From an uncultured Clostridia bacterium (GTDB lineage: Bacteria; Bacillota; Clostridia; Christensenellales; CAG-138), in NCBI GenBank assembly GCA_937894955.1, contig CALAXO010000149.1, forward strand, positions 1 to 13,737: a stretch of DNA of 13,737 nucleotides. Reading direction: 5' to 3'. Both the position numbers and the translations under genes were made by a program. The first letter of the stretch is position 1, and each line of letters begins with the position of its first letter. The notes below the pieces were generated by a model. It was not told the origin of the DNA. It saw only the letters and a list, made by a program, of their open reading frames with translations, and ran no database searches. This document shows, piece by piece, positions 1-7,195 of this stretch.

Positions 1-125
1 TTTTTAAGCAATATGCAAGCACTTTTGCGGCATTCGGGCATATATATTAACAAAATTTCAAATAATGCTGATGGAAGCTGCAACTGAACGCGCAAAAGCG
101 GCGGCAAATCCGAGCCGCATGGGGT

Positions 126-146
126 TTTCGGAATGCAGCTCCGAAA
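126..146 (+). other. Small hairpin in the tspO leader
   Basis: TTTCGGA (126-132) and TCCGAAA (140-146) are perfect complements around a 7-nt loop, about 17 nt before the tspO ribosome binding site. No T-run follows, so it is not a standard terminator. The rest of 1-176 shows no convincing gene or promoter. It may be a chance dyad or a leader structure. Confidence 0.25.
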
Positions 147-176
147 GCAAATAAGCAAAGTTGAAAGGAATCTTTT

Positions 177-707
177 ATGAAATCGAAAAAAATCAACAAA
201 ACATGGGTGTACATCGTTTCAATTGCGACTGCACTGGCGGCGGGAGGGATATCTTCCGTCTTTGCAATGTCCGCCATGGAGGAGTACGGTGCGCTCAGAC
301 AGCCGCCGCTTGCACCGCCGTCGTGGCTTTTCCCGGTTGTGTGGACAATTTTGTTCGTTTTGATGGGGATATCGGCAGCAAAAATATATATTATCGGTAA
401 GTCGGATCGCAGCGGAAAAACAGTTCGGCGCGGAGACAATTCGAATATCGGCGGGAAAGCGGCGTGCGCACTCCGCGTTTACCTCGCTCAGCTCATTTTG
501 AATATGCTCTGGACGCCGCTGTTTTTCACGCTTAATCTTCGCCTTGCGGCATTTGTTCTGCTTGTGATGCTGCTCATCACCGTGATTGTAATGACATGCA
601 GGTTTTTCAAACTTGATAAAGCCGCGGGCATTTTGATGCTGCCGTATATCGCGTGGCTGCTTTTTGCAGGTTACCTGAATCTCGGAACATATATTCTGAA
701 CGGCTGA
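177..707 (+). CDS. tspO: TspO/MBR family tryptophan-rich sensory protein
   Basis: This is a 176-aa integral membrane protein of the TspO/MBR (peripheral benzodiazepine receptor) family. The family binds porphyrins and other hydrophobic ligands in the membrane; its bacterial role is still debated. Five hydrophobic segments fit the five-helix family fold. Family hallmarks are visible: PPLAPPSWLFPVVWTILF (about residues 43-60), a QLILNMLWTPLFF segment in the middle (about 106-118), and LPYIAWLLFAGYLNLGTYILN near the C-terminus. The hydrophilic stretch of about 25 residues after the second helix (near 75-98, rich in Lys, Arg, Ser and Gly) is somewhat long. The ATG at 177 follows GAAAGGA (163-169) by 7 nt. 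No neighbour points to a specific ligand. The serC promoter downstream suggests it is transcribed separately from the serine genes. Confidence 0.93.
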   Translation: MKSKKINKTWVYIVSIATALAAGGISSVFAMSAMEEYGALRQPPLAPPSWLFPVVWTILFVLMGISAAKIYIIGKSDRSGKTVRRGDNSNIGGKAACALRVYLAQLILNMLWTPLFFTLNLRLAAFVLLVMLLITVIVMTCRFFKLDKAAGILMLPYIAWLLFAGYLNLGTYILNG

Positions 708-791
708 ATCCTGTCGAAACAACAGGACAAGACGGCAGAAATATTAGAAAATATTAGAAAAAATATATAGACAAAAAACTCGGTTTCGCGG

Positions 792-820
792 TTGAATAAG
801 GCATGAATTAGCGTTATAAT
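792..820 (+). promoter_or_regulatory. Sigma-A type promoter for serC
   Basis: TTGAAT (792-797), a 17-bp spacer and a perfect TATAAT (815-820) form a strong housekeeping-type promoter. Transcription would start near 827, leaving a leader of about 99 nt before the serC ATG. It is the only good promoter seen upstream of serC-serA. Confidence 0.75.
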
Positions 821-840
821 CAATCCAATGGGAATTTCTC

Positions 841-886
841 GGGAAAAGGTTGAACAGCATTGAATCAACTGCCGCCCGACTTTCCC
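841..886 (+). other. Possible folded serC leader
   Basis: GGGAAA (841-846) can pair with TTTCCC (881-886). Inside it GTTGA (849-853) can pair with TCAAC (865-869). The fold sits wholly within the predicted serC 5' leader and leaves the AAAGGAG site at 911-917 free. I recognise no known riboswitch or T-box motif, and no terminator follows. It may be unregulated leader sequence. Confidence 0.25.
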
Positions 887-925
887 AAAACCAAGCGAAC
901 TATTTTTTCTAAAGGAGTTTTTGCT

Positions 926-2020
926 ATGAAATACAATCGTGTTTACAACTTCTCCGCAGGCCCCTCCGTCCTCCCCGTTGAGGTTCTTGAGAGCGTGCGC
1001 GACAACCTTCTCAACTATGAAGGCAGCGGCATGTGCGTCATGGAGATGAGCCACAGATCCAAGGTTTTCCAGAAGATCATCGATGAAGCCGAGCAGGATC
1101 TTCGCGACCTTATGAACATCCCCGATAACTACAAGGTCATGTTCATTCAGGGCGGCGCAACGCTTCAGTTTGCAATGCTGCCCATGAACCTTATGAAAAA
1201 CGGTGTTGCTGACTATATCGTAACCGGCAATTGGTCCAAAAAGGCATATAACGAAGCAAAAAAATACGGCAAGATCAACCTTGTTGCAACCAGCGAGGAT
1301 CGCAATTACAGCTACATCCCCGATTGTTCCGATCTTCCCATCAGCGAGGATGCGGATTATGTTTACATCTGCGAAAACGAGACGATTCACGGAACCACAT
1401 ACCGGACTCTTCCCAACACCAAGGGCAAGATTCTTGTTTCCGACCAGAGCTCAATGTTCCTTTCAAAGCCCTGCAACGTTTCCGACTACGGCGTTATCTA
1501 CGGCGGCGTACAGAAAAACATCGGCCCCGCAGGCATGGTAATCGTAATCATGCGTGAGGATCTCATCCGTGATGATCTGCCTCAGTTTGTCCCCACCTAC
1601 ATGAGCTATGCCACCCATGCGAACAACGGCTCAATGTACAATACTCCCAACTGCTGGAGCATTTACGTCTGCGGTCAGGTATTCAAGTACCTCAAGAGGA
1701 TCGGCGGCCTTGAAGTCATGGCAAAGATGAACGAAGAAAAGGCAAAGATTCTTTACGATTTCCTTGATGAGTCCAAGATGTTCCGCGGCACGGTTGAAAA
1801 GGAATTCCGCTCTCTCATGAACGTTCCCTTTGTAACCGCTTCCAAGGAAACGGATGCGGAAGTTGTTGCAGCAACCAAGGCAGCGGGCTTTGACAACCTC
1901 AAGGGCCACAAGAGCGTCGGCGGTCTCCGTGCCTCCATTTACAACGCAATGCCCAAGGAGGGCGTTGTTGCTCTTGTTGATTTCCTCCGCAAATACGAAC
2001 AGGAAAATTATAAGGGCTGA
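926..2020 (+). CDS. serC: Phosphoserine aminotransferase
   Basis: SerC is a PLP-dependent class V aminotransferase that converts 3-phosphohydroxypyruvate plus glutamate to O-phosphoserine, the second step of serine synthesis; it also acts in pyridoxal phosphate synthesis in some bacteria. The product is 364 aa, the usual family length. Visible marks are NFSAGPS at the N-terminus (8-14), the phosphate-contacting SHRS (42-45), NETIHGT (151-157), the cofactor aspartate in SDQSS (D173) and the PLP lysine K197 in GGVQKNIGPAG. The ATG at 926 is chosen because AAAGGAG (911-917) lies 8 nt upstream. A TTG at 860 would add 22 unrelated residues. Codon use (AAG, CCC, CTC/CTT) is more biased than in the transporter genes, suggesting high expression. 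serA follows after 118 bp, so the two are probably cotranscribed. Confidence 0.97.
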   Translation: MKYNRVYNFSAGPSVLPVEVLESVRDNLLNYEGSGMCVMEMSHRSKVFQKIIDEAEQDLRDLMNIPDNYKVMFIQGGATLQFAMLPMNLMKNGVADYIVTGNWSKKAYNEAKKYGKINLVATSEDRNYSYIPDCSDLPISEDADYVYICENETIHGTTYRTLPNTKGKILVSDQSSMFLSKPCNVSDYGVIYGGVQKNIGPAGMVIVIMREDLIRDDLPQFVPTYMSYATHANNGSMYNTPNCWSIYVCGQVFKYLKRIGGLEVMAKMNEEKAKILYDFLDESKMFRGTVEKEFRSLMNVPFVTASKETDAEVVAATKAAGFDNLKGHKSVGGLRASIYNAMPKEGVVALVDFLRKYEQENYKG

Positions 2021-2049
2021 GCCTGAGTCCGTATGCTGTCACTAAAAAT

Positions 2050-2098
2050 GCAGCAGACTGCTGCGGACAGCGTTCCGCGCCCTGCCTGCGGCAGTTTT
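2050..2098 (+). other. Dyads in the serC-serA spacer
   Basis: GCAGCAG-A-CTGCTGC (2050-2064) is a perfect inverted repeat, and GCGGA/TCCGC (2063-2067 and 2074-2078) forms an overlapping alternative hairpin. ACTGC (2057-2061) can also pair with GCAGT (2091-2095), directly followed by three more T. The mutually exclusive pairings resemble an attenuator or a weak processing/termination site, but the T-tract is short. Function is inference. Confidence 0.3.
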
Positions 2099-2138
2099 AC
2101 CCAATCGATAAATTATACATTATTAAGGAGATTATACT

Positions 2139-3050
2139 ATGCGTATTCTTGCATCAGACGGTATGGAAAAGAATGCTGTTGCCGCACTGCGTGCACAGGG
2201 TCATGAAGTCGTTGAACAGTTCTATGAGCCGGCAGAGCTTGCAGAACAGGTAAAGAACTTTGATGTTCTCGTTGTTCGTTCCGCAACCAAAGTTCGCGTT
2301 CCCATCATTGATGCGGCATGCGAAACCGGCAAACTGAAGCTCATCATCCGCGGCGGCGTCGGCATCGACAACATCGACCACAAATATGCCGAGGAAAAGG
2401 GCATCAAGGTTATGAACACTCCCCGCGCTTCCAGTGATGCTGTTGCAGAGCTTGCAATGGCTCATATGCTCTCCTGCGCTCGTTTCATCAGCGTTGCGGG
2501 TCACACCATGCGCGAAGGCAAATGGGAAAAGAAGGCATACAAGGGCATTGAGATTCACGGCAAAACCCTCGGCATCGTCGGTTTCGGCAGGATCGGGCAG
2601 GCTCTCGGCAGGATGGCTAAGGGCATGGGCATGAATGTTATCGCATTCGATATTTTCCATATTCCCGGCATCGAAGAGCAGACCGGCATCAATTATGTTG
2701 AAATGGACGAGCTGCTTGCAAAATCCGATTTCATCAGCGTTCATGCTCCCGCAGTTGACGGCGGCGCAATCATCAATGCTGCAAATATCGCAAAGATGAA
2801 GGACGGCGTTGTTATCATTAATACCAGCCGCGGCACAAATGTTGACGAAGCAGCTCTGCTTGATGCACTCAACAGCGGTAAGGTTTATGCGGCAGGTCTT
2901 GATGTTTGGGCAGAAGAACCCAGCAAGAACGAGGCTCTTTACACTCATCCCCATGTCAGCTGCACCCCCCATATCGGCGCTTCCACCACCGAAGCTCAGA
3001 AGCGCATCGGTGCTGAAATCGTTGATATCATCGGCAGGTTCTTTGCATAA
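2139..3050 (+). CDS. serA: D-3-phosphoglycerate dehydrogenase, short form without ACT domain
   Basis: SerA oxidises 3-phosphoglycerate with NAD+ to 3-phosphohydroxypyruvate, the substrate of the SerC encoded just upstream. The 303-aa protein has the two Rossmann-like domains of the D-2-hydroxyacid dehydrogenase family. Seen are RGGVGIDNID (71-80), the nucleotide motif GFGRIG (148-153) with D171 placed for NAD ribose contact, and the catalytic triad R231 (TSRGTNVDE), E260 (AEEPSKNE) and H278 (TPHIGAST). The protein ends right after the substrate domain, so the C-terminal ACT domain that gives serine feedback inhibition in longer SerA forms is absent. AAGGAG (2125-2130) lies 8 nt before the ATG. 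SerB, needed to finish the pathway, is not in this window. The activity is well supported by context; another 2-hydroxyacid substrate is a minor alternative. Confidence 0.95.
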   Translation: MRILASDGMEKNAVAALRAQGHEVVEQFYEPAELAEQVKNFDVLVVRSATKVRVPIIDAACETGKLKLIIRGGVGIDNIDHKYAEEKGIKVMNTPRASSDAVAELAMAHMLSCARFISVAGHTMREGKWEKKAYKGIEIHGKTLGIVGFGRIGQALGRMAKGMGMNVIAFDIFHIPGIEEQTGINYVEMDELLAKSDFISVHAPAVDGGAIINAANIAKMKDGVVIINTSRGTNVDEAALLDALNSGKVYAAGLDVWAEEPSKNEALYTHPHVSCTPHIGASTTEAQKRIGAEIVDIIGRFFA

Positions 3051-3124
3051 CTGCGTAACACGGAATTGCCGAACATGCAGGCTCTTTGCGCAGCACAGAG
3101 TTGACAAATATTAAATTTTTTCTT

Positions 3125-3152
3125 CGCAGTCGAGGGAGAGCTTCGAGCTGCG
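3125..3152 (+). other. Hairpin downstream of serA
   Basis: CGCAG-TCGA (3125-3133) pairs with TCGA-G-CTGCG (3143-3152) with one bulged G. The T-run (3115-3122) lies before it on the plus strand, so it is not a plus-strand terminator. Together with the hairpin at 3169-3217 it makes the serA-ABM spacer highly structured. Confidence 0.35.
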
Positions 3153-3168
3153 ACAGAACATGAAATTG

Positions 3169-3221
3169 CCGCAGCAGCTTTGTGATTCCCGTTTCGGAAC
3201 CGACACGGCTGCTGCGGTTTT
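3169..3221 (+). terminator. Probable terminator or partial terminator after serA
   Basis: CCGCAGCAGC (3169-3178) and GCTGCTGCGG (3208-3217) are perfect 10-bp complements, immediately followed by TTTT. The loop holds a smaller TTCC/GGAA hairpin. The stem is GC-rich and the T-tract short, so termination may be incomplete and some readthrough into the ABM-domain gene is likely. Confidence 0.5.
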
Positions 3222-3282
3222 GCTGTACCGTAAAGCTGCAACGACTGTGAACAAACAATAATTGGAGGGAGCTAACCTGAAT

Positions 3283-3585
3283 ATGAACGAAAACGATGAA
3301 CTGAATCTGTTTGTTATCTACACCGCAAAACCCGGAATGCGGGAAGCGTTTCTGAACGACGTGAAATCGAGCGGGATCCTTCAGCTGATACTTGATGAAA
3401 GGGGCTGCCGGCGGTACGAATACTTTGCCTCTGTTCAAAATCCCGACACACTGATGCTTGCCGAAACATGGGAAAATGCGGAACTGCAAAAAATCCATAT
3501 GACGCAGCCGCATATAACGGAATTGAGGGCGATTAAAAAAAGGTATATAGAGTCTGCCGAAATCGGCAGGATGATTAAAAACTGA
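3283..3585 (+). CDS. Small ABM-domain (antibiotic biosynthesis monooxygenase/YgiN-like) protein
   Basis: This 100-aa protein has the dimeric alpha+beta barrel fold of the ABM superfamily, a group of small cytoplasmic proteins including quinol monooxygenases, heme-degrading enzymes and many of unknown function. Seen are an N-terminal strand LFVIYTAKPG (9-18), a helix REAFLNDV, and RGCRRYEYFASVQNPD leading into the family-typical strand LMLAETWENAELQKIHMTQPH (58-78). The ATG at 3283 lies 11 nt after GGAGGGAG (3264-3271). The TTG at 3262 overlaps that site and is rejected. It lies 232 bp downstream of serA on the same strand. A link with serine metabolism is not shown by the sequence, and the substrate is unknown. 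Confidence 0.8.
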   Translation: MNENDELNLFVIYTAKPGMREAFLNDVKSSGILQLILDERGCRRYEYFASVQNPDTLMLAETWENAELQKIHMTQPHITELRAIKKRYIESAEIGRMIKN

Positions 3586-3650
3586 CGGCTGAATCCATGT
3601 TAGTGAACCCATGTTAACATGAAAGAACGGCGGTCGGCCGAAAAAACAGA

Positions 3651-3697
3651 TAAAAAAGAAAGAAGTGCAGACGGGCGAAATCGCTCTTCTGCACTTC
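3651..3697 (-). terminator. Rho-independent terminator of rpsU
   Basis: GAAGTGCAGA (3662-3671) and TCTGCACTTC (3688-3697) form a perfect 10-bp stem with an inner GCGA/TCGC pairing. Read on the minus strand the stem is followed by TTTCTTTTTTA and then another T-run. The direction of the T-tract assigns it to rpsU rather than to the ABM-domain gene, which converges on it from the other side. Confidence 0.82.
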
Positions 3698-3775
3698 GAT
3701 TAAACATATTCGCCTTTTTAAAATGAACAACAGCAAAGCTGAGGCATTTTGAAAAAACGGTGAAGCAGGATGCAA

Positions 3776-3946
3776 TTAATACTTGCGTTTCCTTGCAGCT
3801 TCAGCCTTCTTTTTGCGTTTTACGCTGGGCTTTTCGTAATGCTCACGCTTTCTTGCGTCAGCAAGGATACCTGAACGAGCACATTTACGCTTCCAACGTT
3901 TAATTGCGCTTTCCAAGGATTCATTTTCACCAACACGGATTTCCAT
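3776..3946 (-). CDS. rpsU: Small ribosomal subunit protein bS21
   Basis: bS21 is a small, very basic protein of the 30S subunit, which lies near the 3' end of 16S rRNA and takes part in translation initiation. The gene encodes 56 aa, within the family's usual 55-70. It begins MEIRVGENESLESAIKRWKR, continues with KCARSGILADARKREHYEKPS (21-41), and ends in a run of Lys and Arg (KRKKKAEAARKRKY), all typical of the family. The start codon at 3946-3944 follows a G-rich stretch containing GAGGGG. Terminator and promoter on both sides make it a single-gene transcript. It lies convergent to the ABM-domain gene and divergent from the transporter module. Confidence 0.96.
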   Translation of the reverse strand: MEIRVGENESLESAIKRWKRKCARSGILADARKREHYEKPSVKRKKKAEAARKRKY

Positions 3947-4020
3947 TATCAGTTTCCCCCCTCTCTCTTGCGGGAAATGAATGATTCAACTCGACTGCAG
4001 CCGACTCGAATTACTGATAC

Positions 4021-4049
4021 ATTATACTCAATGTTCATCGTTTAGTCAA
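4021..4049 (-). promoter_or_regulatory. Sigma-A promoter of rpsU
   Basis: On the minus strand TTGACT (4049-4044), a 17-bp spacer and a perfect TATAAT (4026-4021) form one of the best promoters in the window. Start would be near 4014, giving a leader of about 67 nt. That leader contains a short UCGGC-UGCA-GUCGA hairpin (with one G-U pair) around 3995-4010. Confidence 0.82.
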
Positions 4050-4172
4050 CCTGAATAATGCAAATATATTGAAAAAACAGGAATATACTTATTTCGCTGT
4101 ATGAGAAGCGGCTTTATCGGGCATTTGAAACGTGTCGGACAACGGTTCGGCAATTTTTTTGCAGCGAAGTTG

Positions 4173-4181
4173 TGATATAAT
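4173..4181 (+). promoter_or_regulatory. Extended -10 promoter element upstream of the transporter module
   Basis: TGATATAAT (4173-4181) is a perfect TGN-TATAAT extended -10. No good -35 is found 16-18 bp upstream, which extended -10 promoters tolerate. It would give a leader of about 175 nt that includes the BceR-like site. It could supply basal transcription beside the closer element at 4266-4274. Confidence 0.5.
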
Positions 4182-4220
4182 AAGTAAATACCGATTAAGT
4201 TCGGATATGCGGCACGAAAC

Positions 4221-4257
4221 TTACAAAACTGTAAGCACGGCTGAAAGCCTGTTGTAA
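4221..4257. promoter_or_regulatory. BceR-like response-regulator binding site plus second half-site
   Basis: TTACA-AAAC-TGTAA (4221-4234) fits exactly the TNACA-N4-TGTAA operator known for BceR-like regulators of Firmicutes peptide-antibiotic transporter modules. An extra base pair on each side makes a 6-bp dyad (4220-4235). A second TGTAA lies at 4253-4257 inside an 11/12-identical direct repeat (4230-4241 and 4253-4264, 23 bp apart). BceR targets are described as having a primary and a secondary site, which this resembles. The OmpR-family regulator encoded in the same module is the obvious candidate ligand. Binding is inferred. Confidence 0.62.
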
Positions 4258-4265
4258 GCATGGCA

Positions 4266-4274
4266 TGCTATACT
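4266..4274 (+). promoter_or_regulatory. Proximal extended -10 of the transporter module
   Basis: TGCTATACT (4266-4274) is a TGN-TATACT extended -10. No recognisable -35 sits 17 bp upstream; the second TGTAA half-site occupies that area instead. With a start near 4281, the primary operator centres near -54 and the half-site near -26, a layout fitting activation by a bound regulator in place of a -35. Confidence 0.5.
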
Positions 4275-4361
4275 TTTGTTTGCTGAAGGGCGGCGAACAT
4301 CGAATGATGCACGGTCGGGAACTCAGACAAAATCGTGAAAACACGGAAAGGAATGAGCAAA

Positions 4362-7067
4362 ATGAAAAAAGAGCTTTTTAAACTTGCGCTGCATGGGCTG
4401 AAAGGGAAAAAGCGCAGCAGCCTGCTTACGGTTATTATTCTGACAATTTCATTTGCCGCTGCGCTTGTTACGCTTTGCATAACGGGCAGCATTATAAAAA
4501 CGAATGCGGAATACAGGCTGAACACCTACGGCGCATGGTACGGCGCAATACCGTACGGAATTGAGGGCGATGCGGAGTTTTTGAGCACGGTGAACGGCAT
4601 CGGAGCGATCGGAACGGCGACGGTGTATGGTCAGGCAGTATCAAACGGCGGCGCAGCGGTCACATCCGTAGGTTCGGCGGACGGGGATTTGCTCAAAATC
4701 GGACGAATTGAATTGCAGGACGGAGAGTTCCCGCAGCATGATAACGAAATAGCGTTGGAGGCTTCTGCTCTTTAAAAACTCGGAAAGAATTATACGATCG
4801 GACAGGAGATTGACTTCACCGTTCTTTTTGAGGCCGAGTCCGTTGATGCTGAATCCGAAGAATCTGCTGAAGGGATAAAAATCCCGGTTGAATGCACATT
4901 CACACTGTGCGGTGTTTTGCGCGAATACTCGAGCCTTTGGCAATTGAGCGAGAATAAGCTTTCAAAGCCGATTTGCGGTGCTCTGATCACAAATACGGCG
5001 GGAGAAAATTTGCGAACCAAGGCAATTGAAACAGCCGCTCAGCTGAATGCGCAGTCCGAAAAGGGGGCGATGCATGTTTCGGTTGCGGCAGCAAACCGTC
5101 AATTCTTTTTTGAAGTTGATGAAGCGGAACGCGGACAGGCAGCGGATAGTATCAATGCATACATGCAAAAAACACGTCGCGGGACAAATGCGGACAAAGC
5201 TGTTTGCATAAACACCGCCGCGTTTTCGGATAAGGGTGAAGCGAATTATCATTCGTTTTATATTTGCCTGATTCTTGCCGTGACCGTTATTGCAGTGGTC
5301 TGCATATACGCTGTTCAGCTCCGCAAGCAGGTCAGAGGAATCGCTCTTTTTCGAAGTATAGGCATAACAAAACGGCAGCTGAGACTGTTGCTGACGTTTG
5401 AAACGCTGATTCTGTGCCTGCCTGCGCTTGGGGCGGGAACACTGCTCGGAACCATTATAACAAAGCTGGTTCTGAAGCTGTTTGTGTATGCAAAATCCGC
5501 ACCGGTGCAGGTAGACGTTCCTCTGTCGCAGCTTGCAGTCACGGCACTGTGCTGGATTGCAGGGATATTTGCGGCGCGAATGGCTGTTTTTCGCATCGCG
5601 CTTTCAGAGCCGCTGACGGGCAGGATGCATACAGCCCGCCGACGTGCGCATGCGTTTGAAGTTTTCCGCCGCACTGCGGTCGTGCTGCTTGCCGCTGTAT
5701 TCTGCGGTGCGGTTATATTCGGCATTCTGGAATCACTTCATCCGAGAGCCGATATGCATAAATGGCAAAATCAACCTGCATATGTTCTGAATGCGGAATC
5801 TTCCGAGGTTGCATTTATCAGGGATGGTCGAAATGCACAGCTTATTACTGCGGATATGCTGAAAACCTATCAGAGCATACCCGGCGTCACAAAGGCAGCT
5901 GCATTTAATTCGATGACGGTGGAGCTGATGTTCGACGGCGACAAAAACAGCAGCCTTTTCACCGCTTTGCGTGAATATGACCCGCGGTTTGAGGAAGGTG
6001 CAGCCGTGTGCCTGTATGCCTTATCGGAGGAAAGCCTCGGCGCATTGATTGACTCTTCTGCTGTTGACGCGGCGGCATGGCAGGCGTTTTCAAACGGAGA
6101 AGGCGTCATAATGTCCTTTCCTGTCGGAACGGACGGCGGAGTGTTTTTTAATCGTGAACACTTCGGCGCAGCCGATTTATCGGCCGGTGATGAAATCTCA
6201 GTCGGCTGCTACGGTTCAAAACTCATTCGGGAGGAAGATGCATACAGGTTAGGCGCTTACAGAAAGCTGCTCACAAAAAACGTAAGCATCGCTGCCGTGG
6301 CAGAATTCAATCACGAAAAAACCAATCTGCTTCTCACAGGCGCTTATCAGCCGTACACAATATTCTGTTCGGACGAATTCCTGAAAAACATCCTGACGGA
6401 ATGCGAGCCGGGCAACATTTGTGGGAGCTGTGTTACGGGTGACAAAAACGCTGTTGAAGCCGAATACGGCTGTAACACTGCGAATGTATATACCGACCTT
6501 AACGCCGGCTATGTTTCAACTGACAGTGTGCTTGCGGAAATTACGGTAAAGCAAGGCATTTCAATGAGCAGCGGCCGAGAACGGTATGCAGCGTATATAC
6601 AGGAGGATTTGCAAAAGCTCATATTGATTTACTCGGGATGCGGCTGCATCGCACTTGTCATGCTGCTGCTTATCGGAAACATTCTGACGCTTGAAGCGGA
6701 GGGGGAAGAGCGCGAATTCGGCATTCTGCGTGCGCTCGGAATGTCCAAACGTCAGCTCCGGTGGCAGCTGAATTGCCGTGCCGCGCTGTGCGGCGCAGCA
6801 GCAGTATTGTGCGGCTGGCTCGTGTATGCGGCATATATGTTTGCTTCTGCAATTTCGCGTTATAACCATCGGCAGGAAGTGAATGCAGACATGAATGTGC
6901 TTGATTTCGTGCAATCCGGTTTTTCGGGACTTGCACAGGGGGGAGCGAACGCGCTGACGGTTGTGCTCATTACGGTTAGCTGCGCAGCGGTACTCATCCT
7001 GCTCTCCCGTGCAGCAAAGCATCGACTGACGGGAAACGATCTTGCGGCAATGCTTCGCGGACGCTGA
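4362..7067 (+). pseudogene. FtsX/MacB-type ABC transporter permease interrupted by an in-frame TAA
   Basis: The gene would encode an ABC permease of about 901 residues with two FtsX domains. The predicted order is TM1 (about 19-41), an extracytoplasmic MacB-like domain, TM2-4 (about 297-320, 345-370, 391-412), TM5 (about 437-455), a second extracytoplasmic domain of nearly 300 residues, then TM6-8 (about 753-775, 807-830, 864-885). Family motifs appear twice: GIALFRSIGITKRQLRLLL and FGILRALGMSKRQLRWQL. Codon 138 (4773-4775) is TAA. Upstream EIALEASAL and downstream KLGKNYTIGQEI form one normal MacB-domain motif, the frame is unchanged, and no other stop occurs over the next 763 codons. Hence this is a single base substitution or a base-call error, not an indel. 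No well-placed restart codon follows the stop. The ATG at 4362 is chosen because AAAGGA (4347-4352) lies 9 nt upstream. Its ATPase, regulator and kinase follow on the same strand. Confidence 0.85.
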
Positions 7068-7134
7068 ACGGCCTTAAGTAGGTCGGCGGCGATGGTCAAG
7101 CAGGCGGGCAATGCTTCGCGCGCGCTGAACGGCC
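7046..7134 (+). repeat. 28-bp direct repeat duplicating the permease 3' end
   Basis: The sequence at 7046-7073, starting GGCAATGCTTCGCG and running through the permease stop codon to CTGAACGGCC, recurs at 7107-7134 with 26 of 28 bases identical. The offset is 61 bp, so the copy is not in the permease frame. It lies in the 128-bp gap before the ATPase gene. The 33 bp between the copies show no match to each other. It looks like a local duplication relic. Confidence 0.75.
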
Positions 7135-7195
7135 GTTCTGAACAAAAGTTAAATCCTGGATGAAAAACTAATTGCAAAATATAAGGAGAAAAATT

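Noticed and set aside
860..925. 22-residue N-terminal extension of SerC from TTG at 860
   Set aside because: SerC homologues begin at the MKYNRVYNFSAGPS region, and AAAGGAG sits 8 nt before the ATG at 926.
827..925. T-box or known riboswitch in the serC leader
   Set aside because: No T-box GGTGG-type antiterminator sequence, no terminator stem and no recognisable aptamer core.
2154..3107. A long minus-strand reading frame (317 codons) antisense to serA, and a similar one antisense to serC
   Set aside because: They mirror strongly biased codon use of the real genes. They have no domain signature, no ribosome site, and lie fully over well-supported genes.
3101..3129. Promoter from TTGACA at 3101
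   Set aside because: No -10 like hexamer occurs 16-18 bp downstream; that position lies in the CGCAG stem.
4046..4261. Small minus-strand gene of 71 codons
   Set aside because: No ribosome site, no family resemblance, and it lies across the promoter and operator region of the transporter module.
4773..4775. Genetic-code reassignment of TAA
   Set aside because: serA, rpsU and other intact genes in the window end in TAA at the proper family length, so TAA is a normal stop here.
4917..7067. A separate 716-residue permease gene starting at the TTG at 4917
   Set aside because: It is the same frame as the upstream fragment, the TTG has no ribosome site, and the 47 codons before it continue the MacB-like domain without a stop. 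It is one gene with a nonsense codon.
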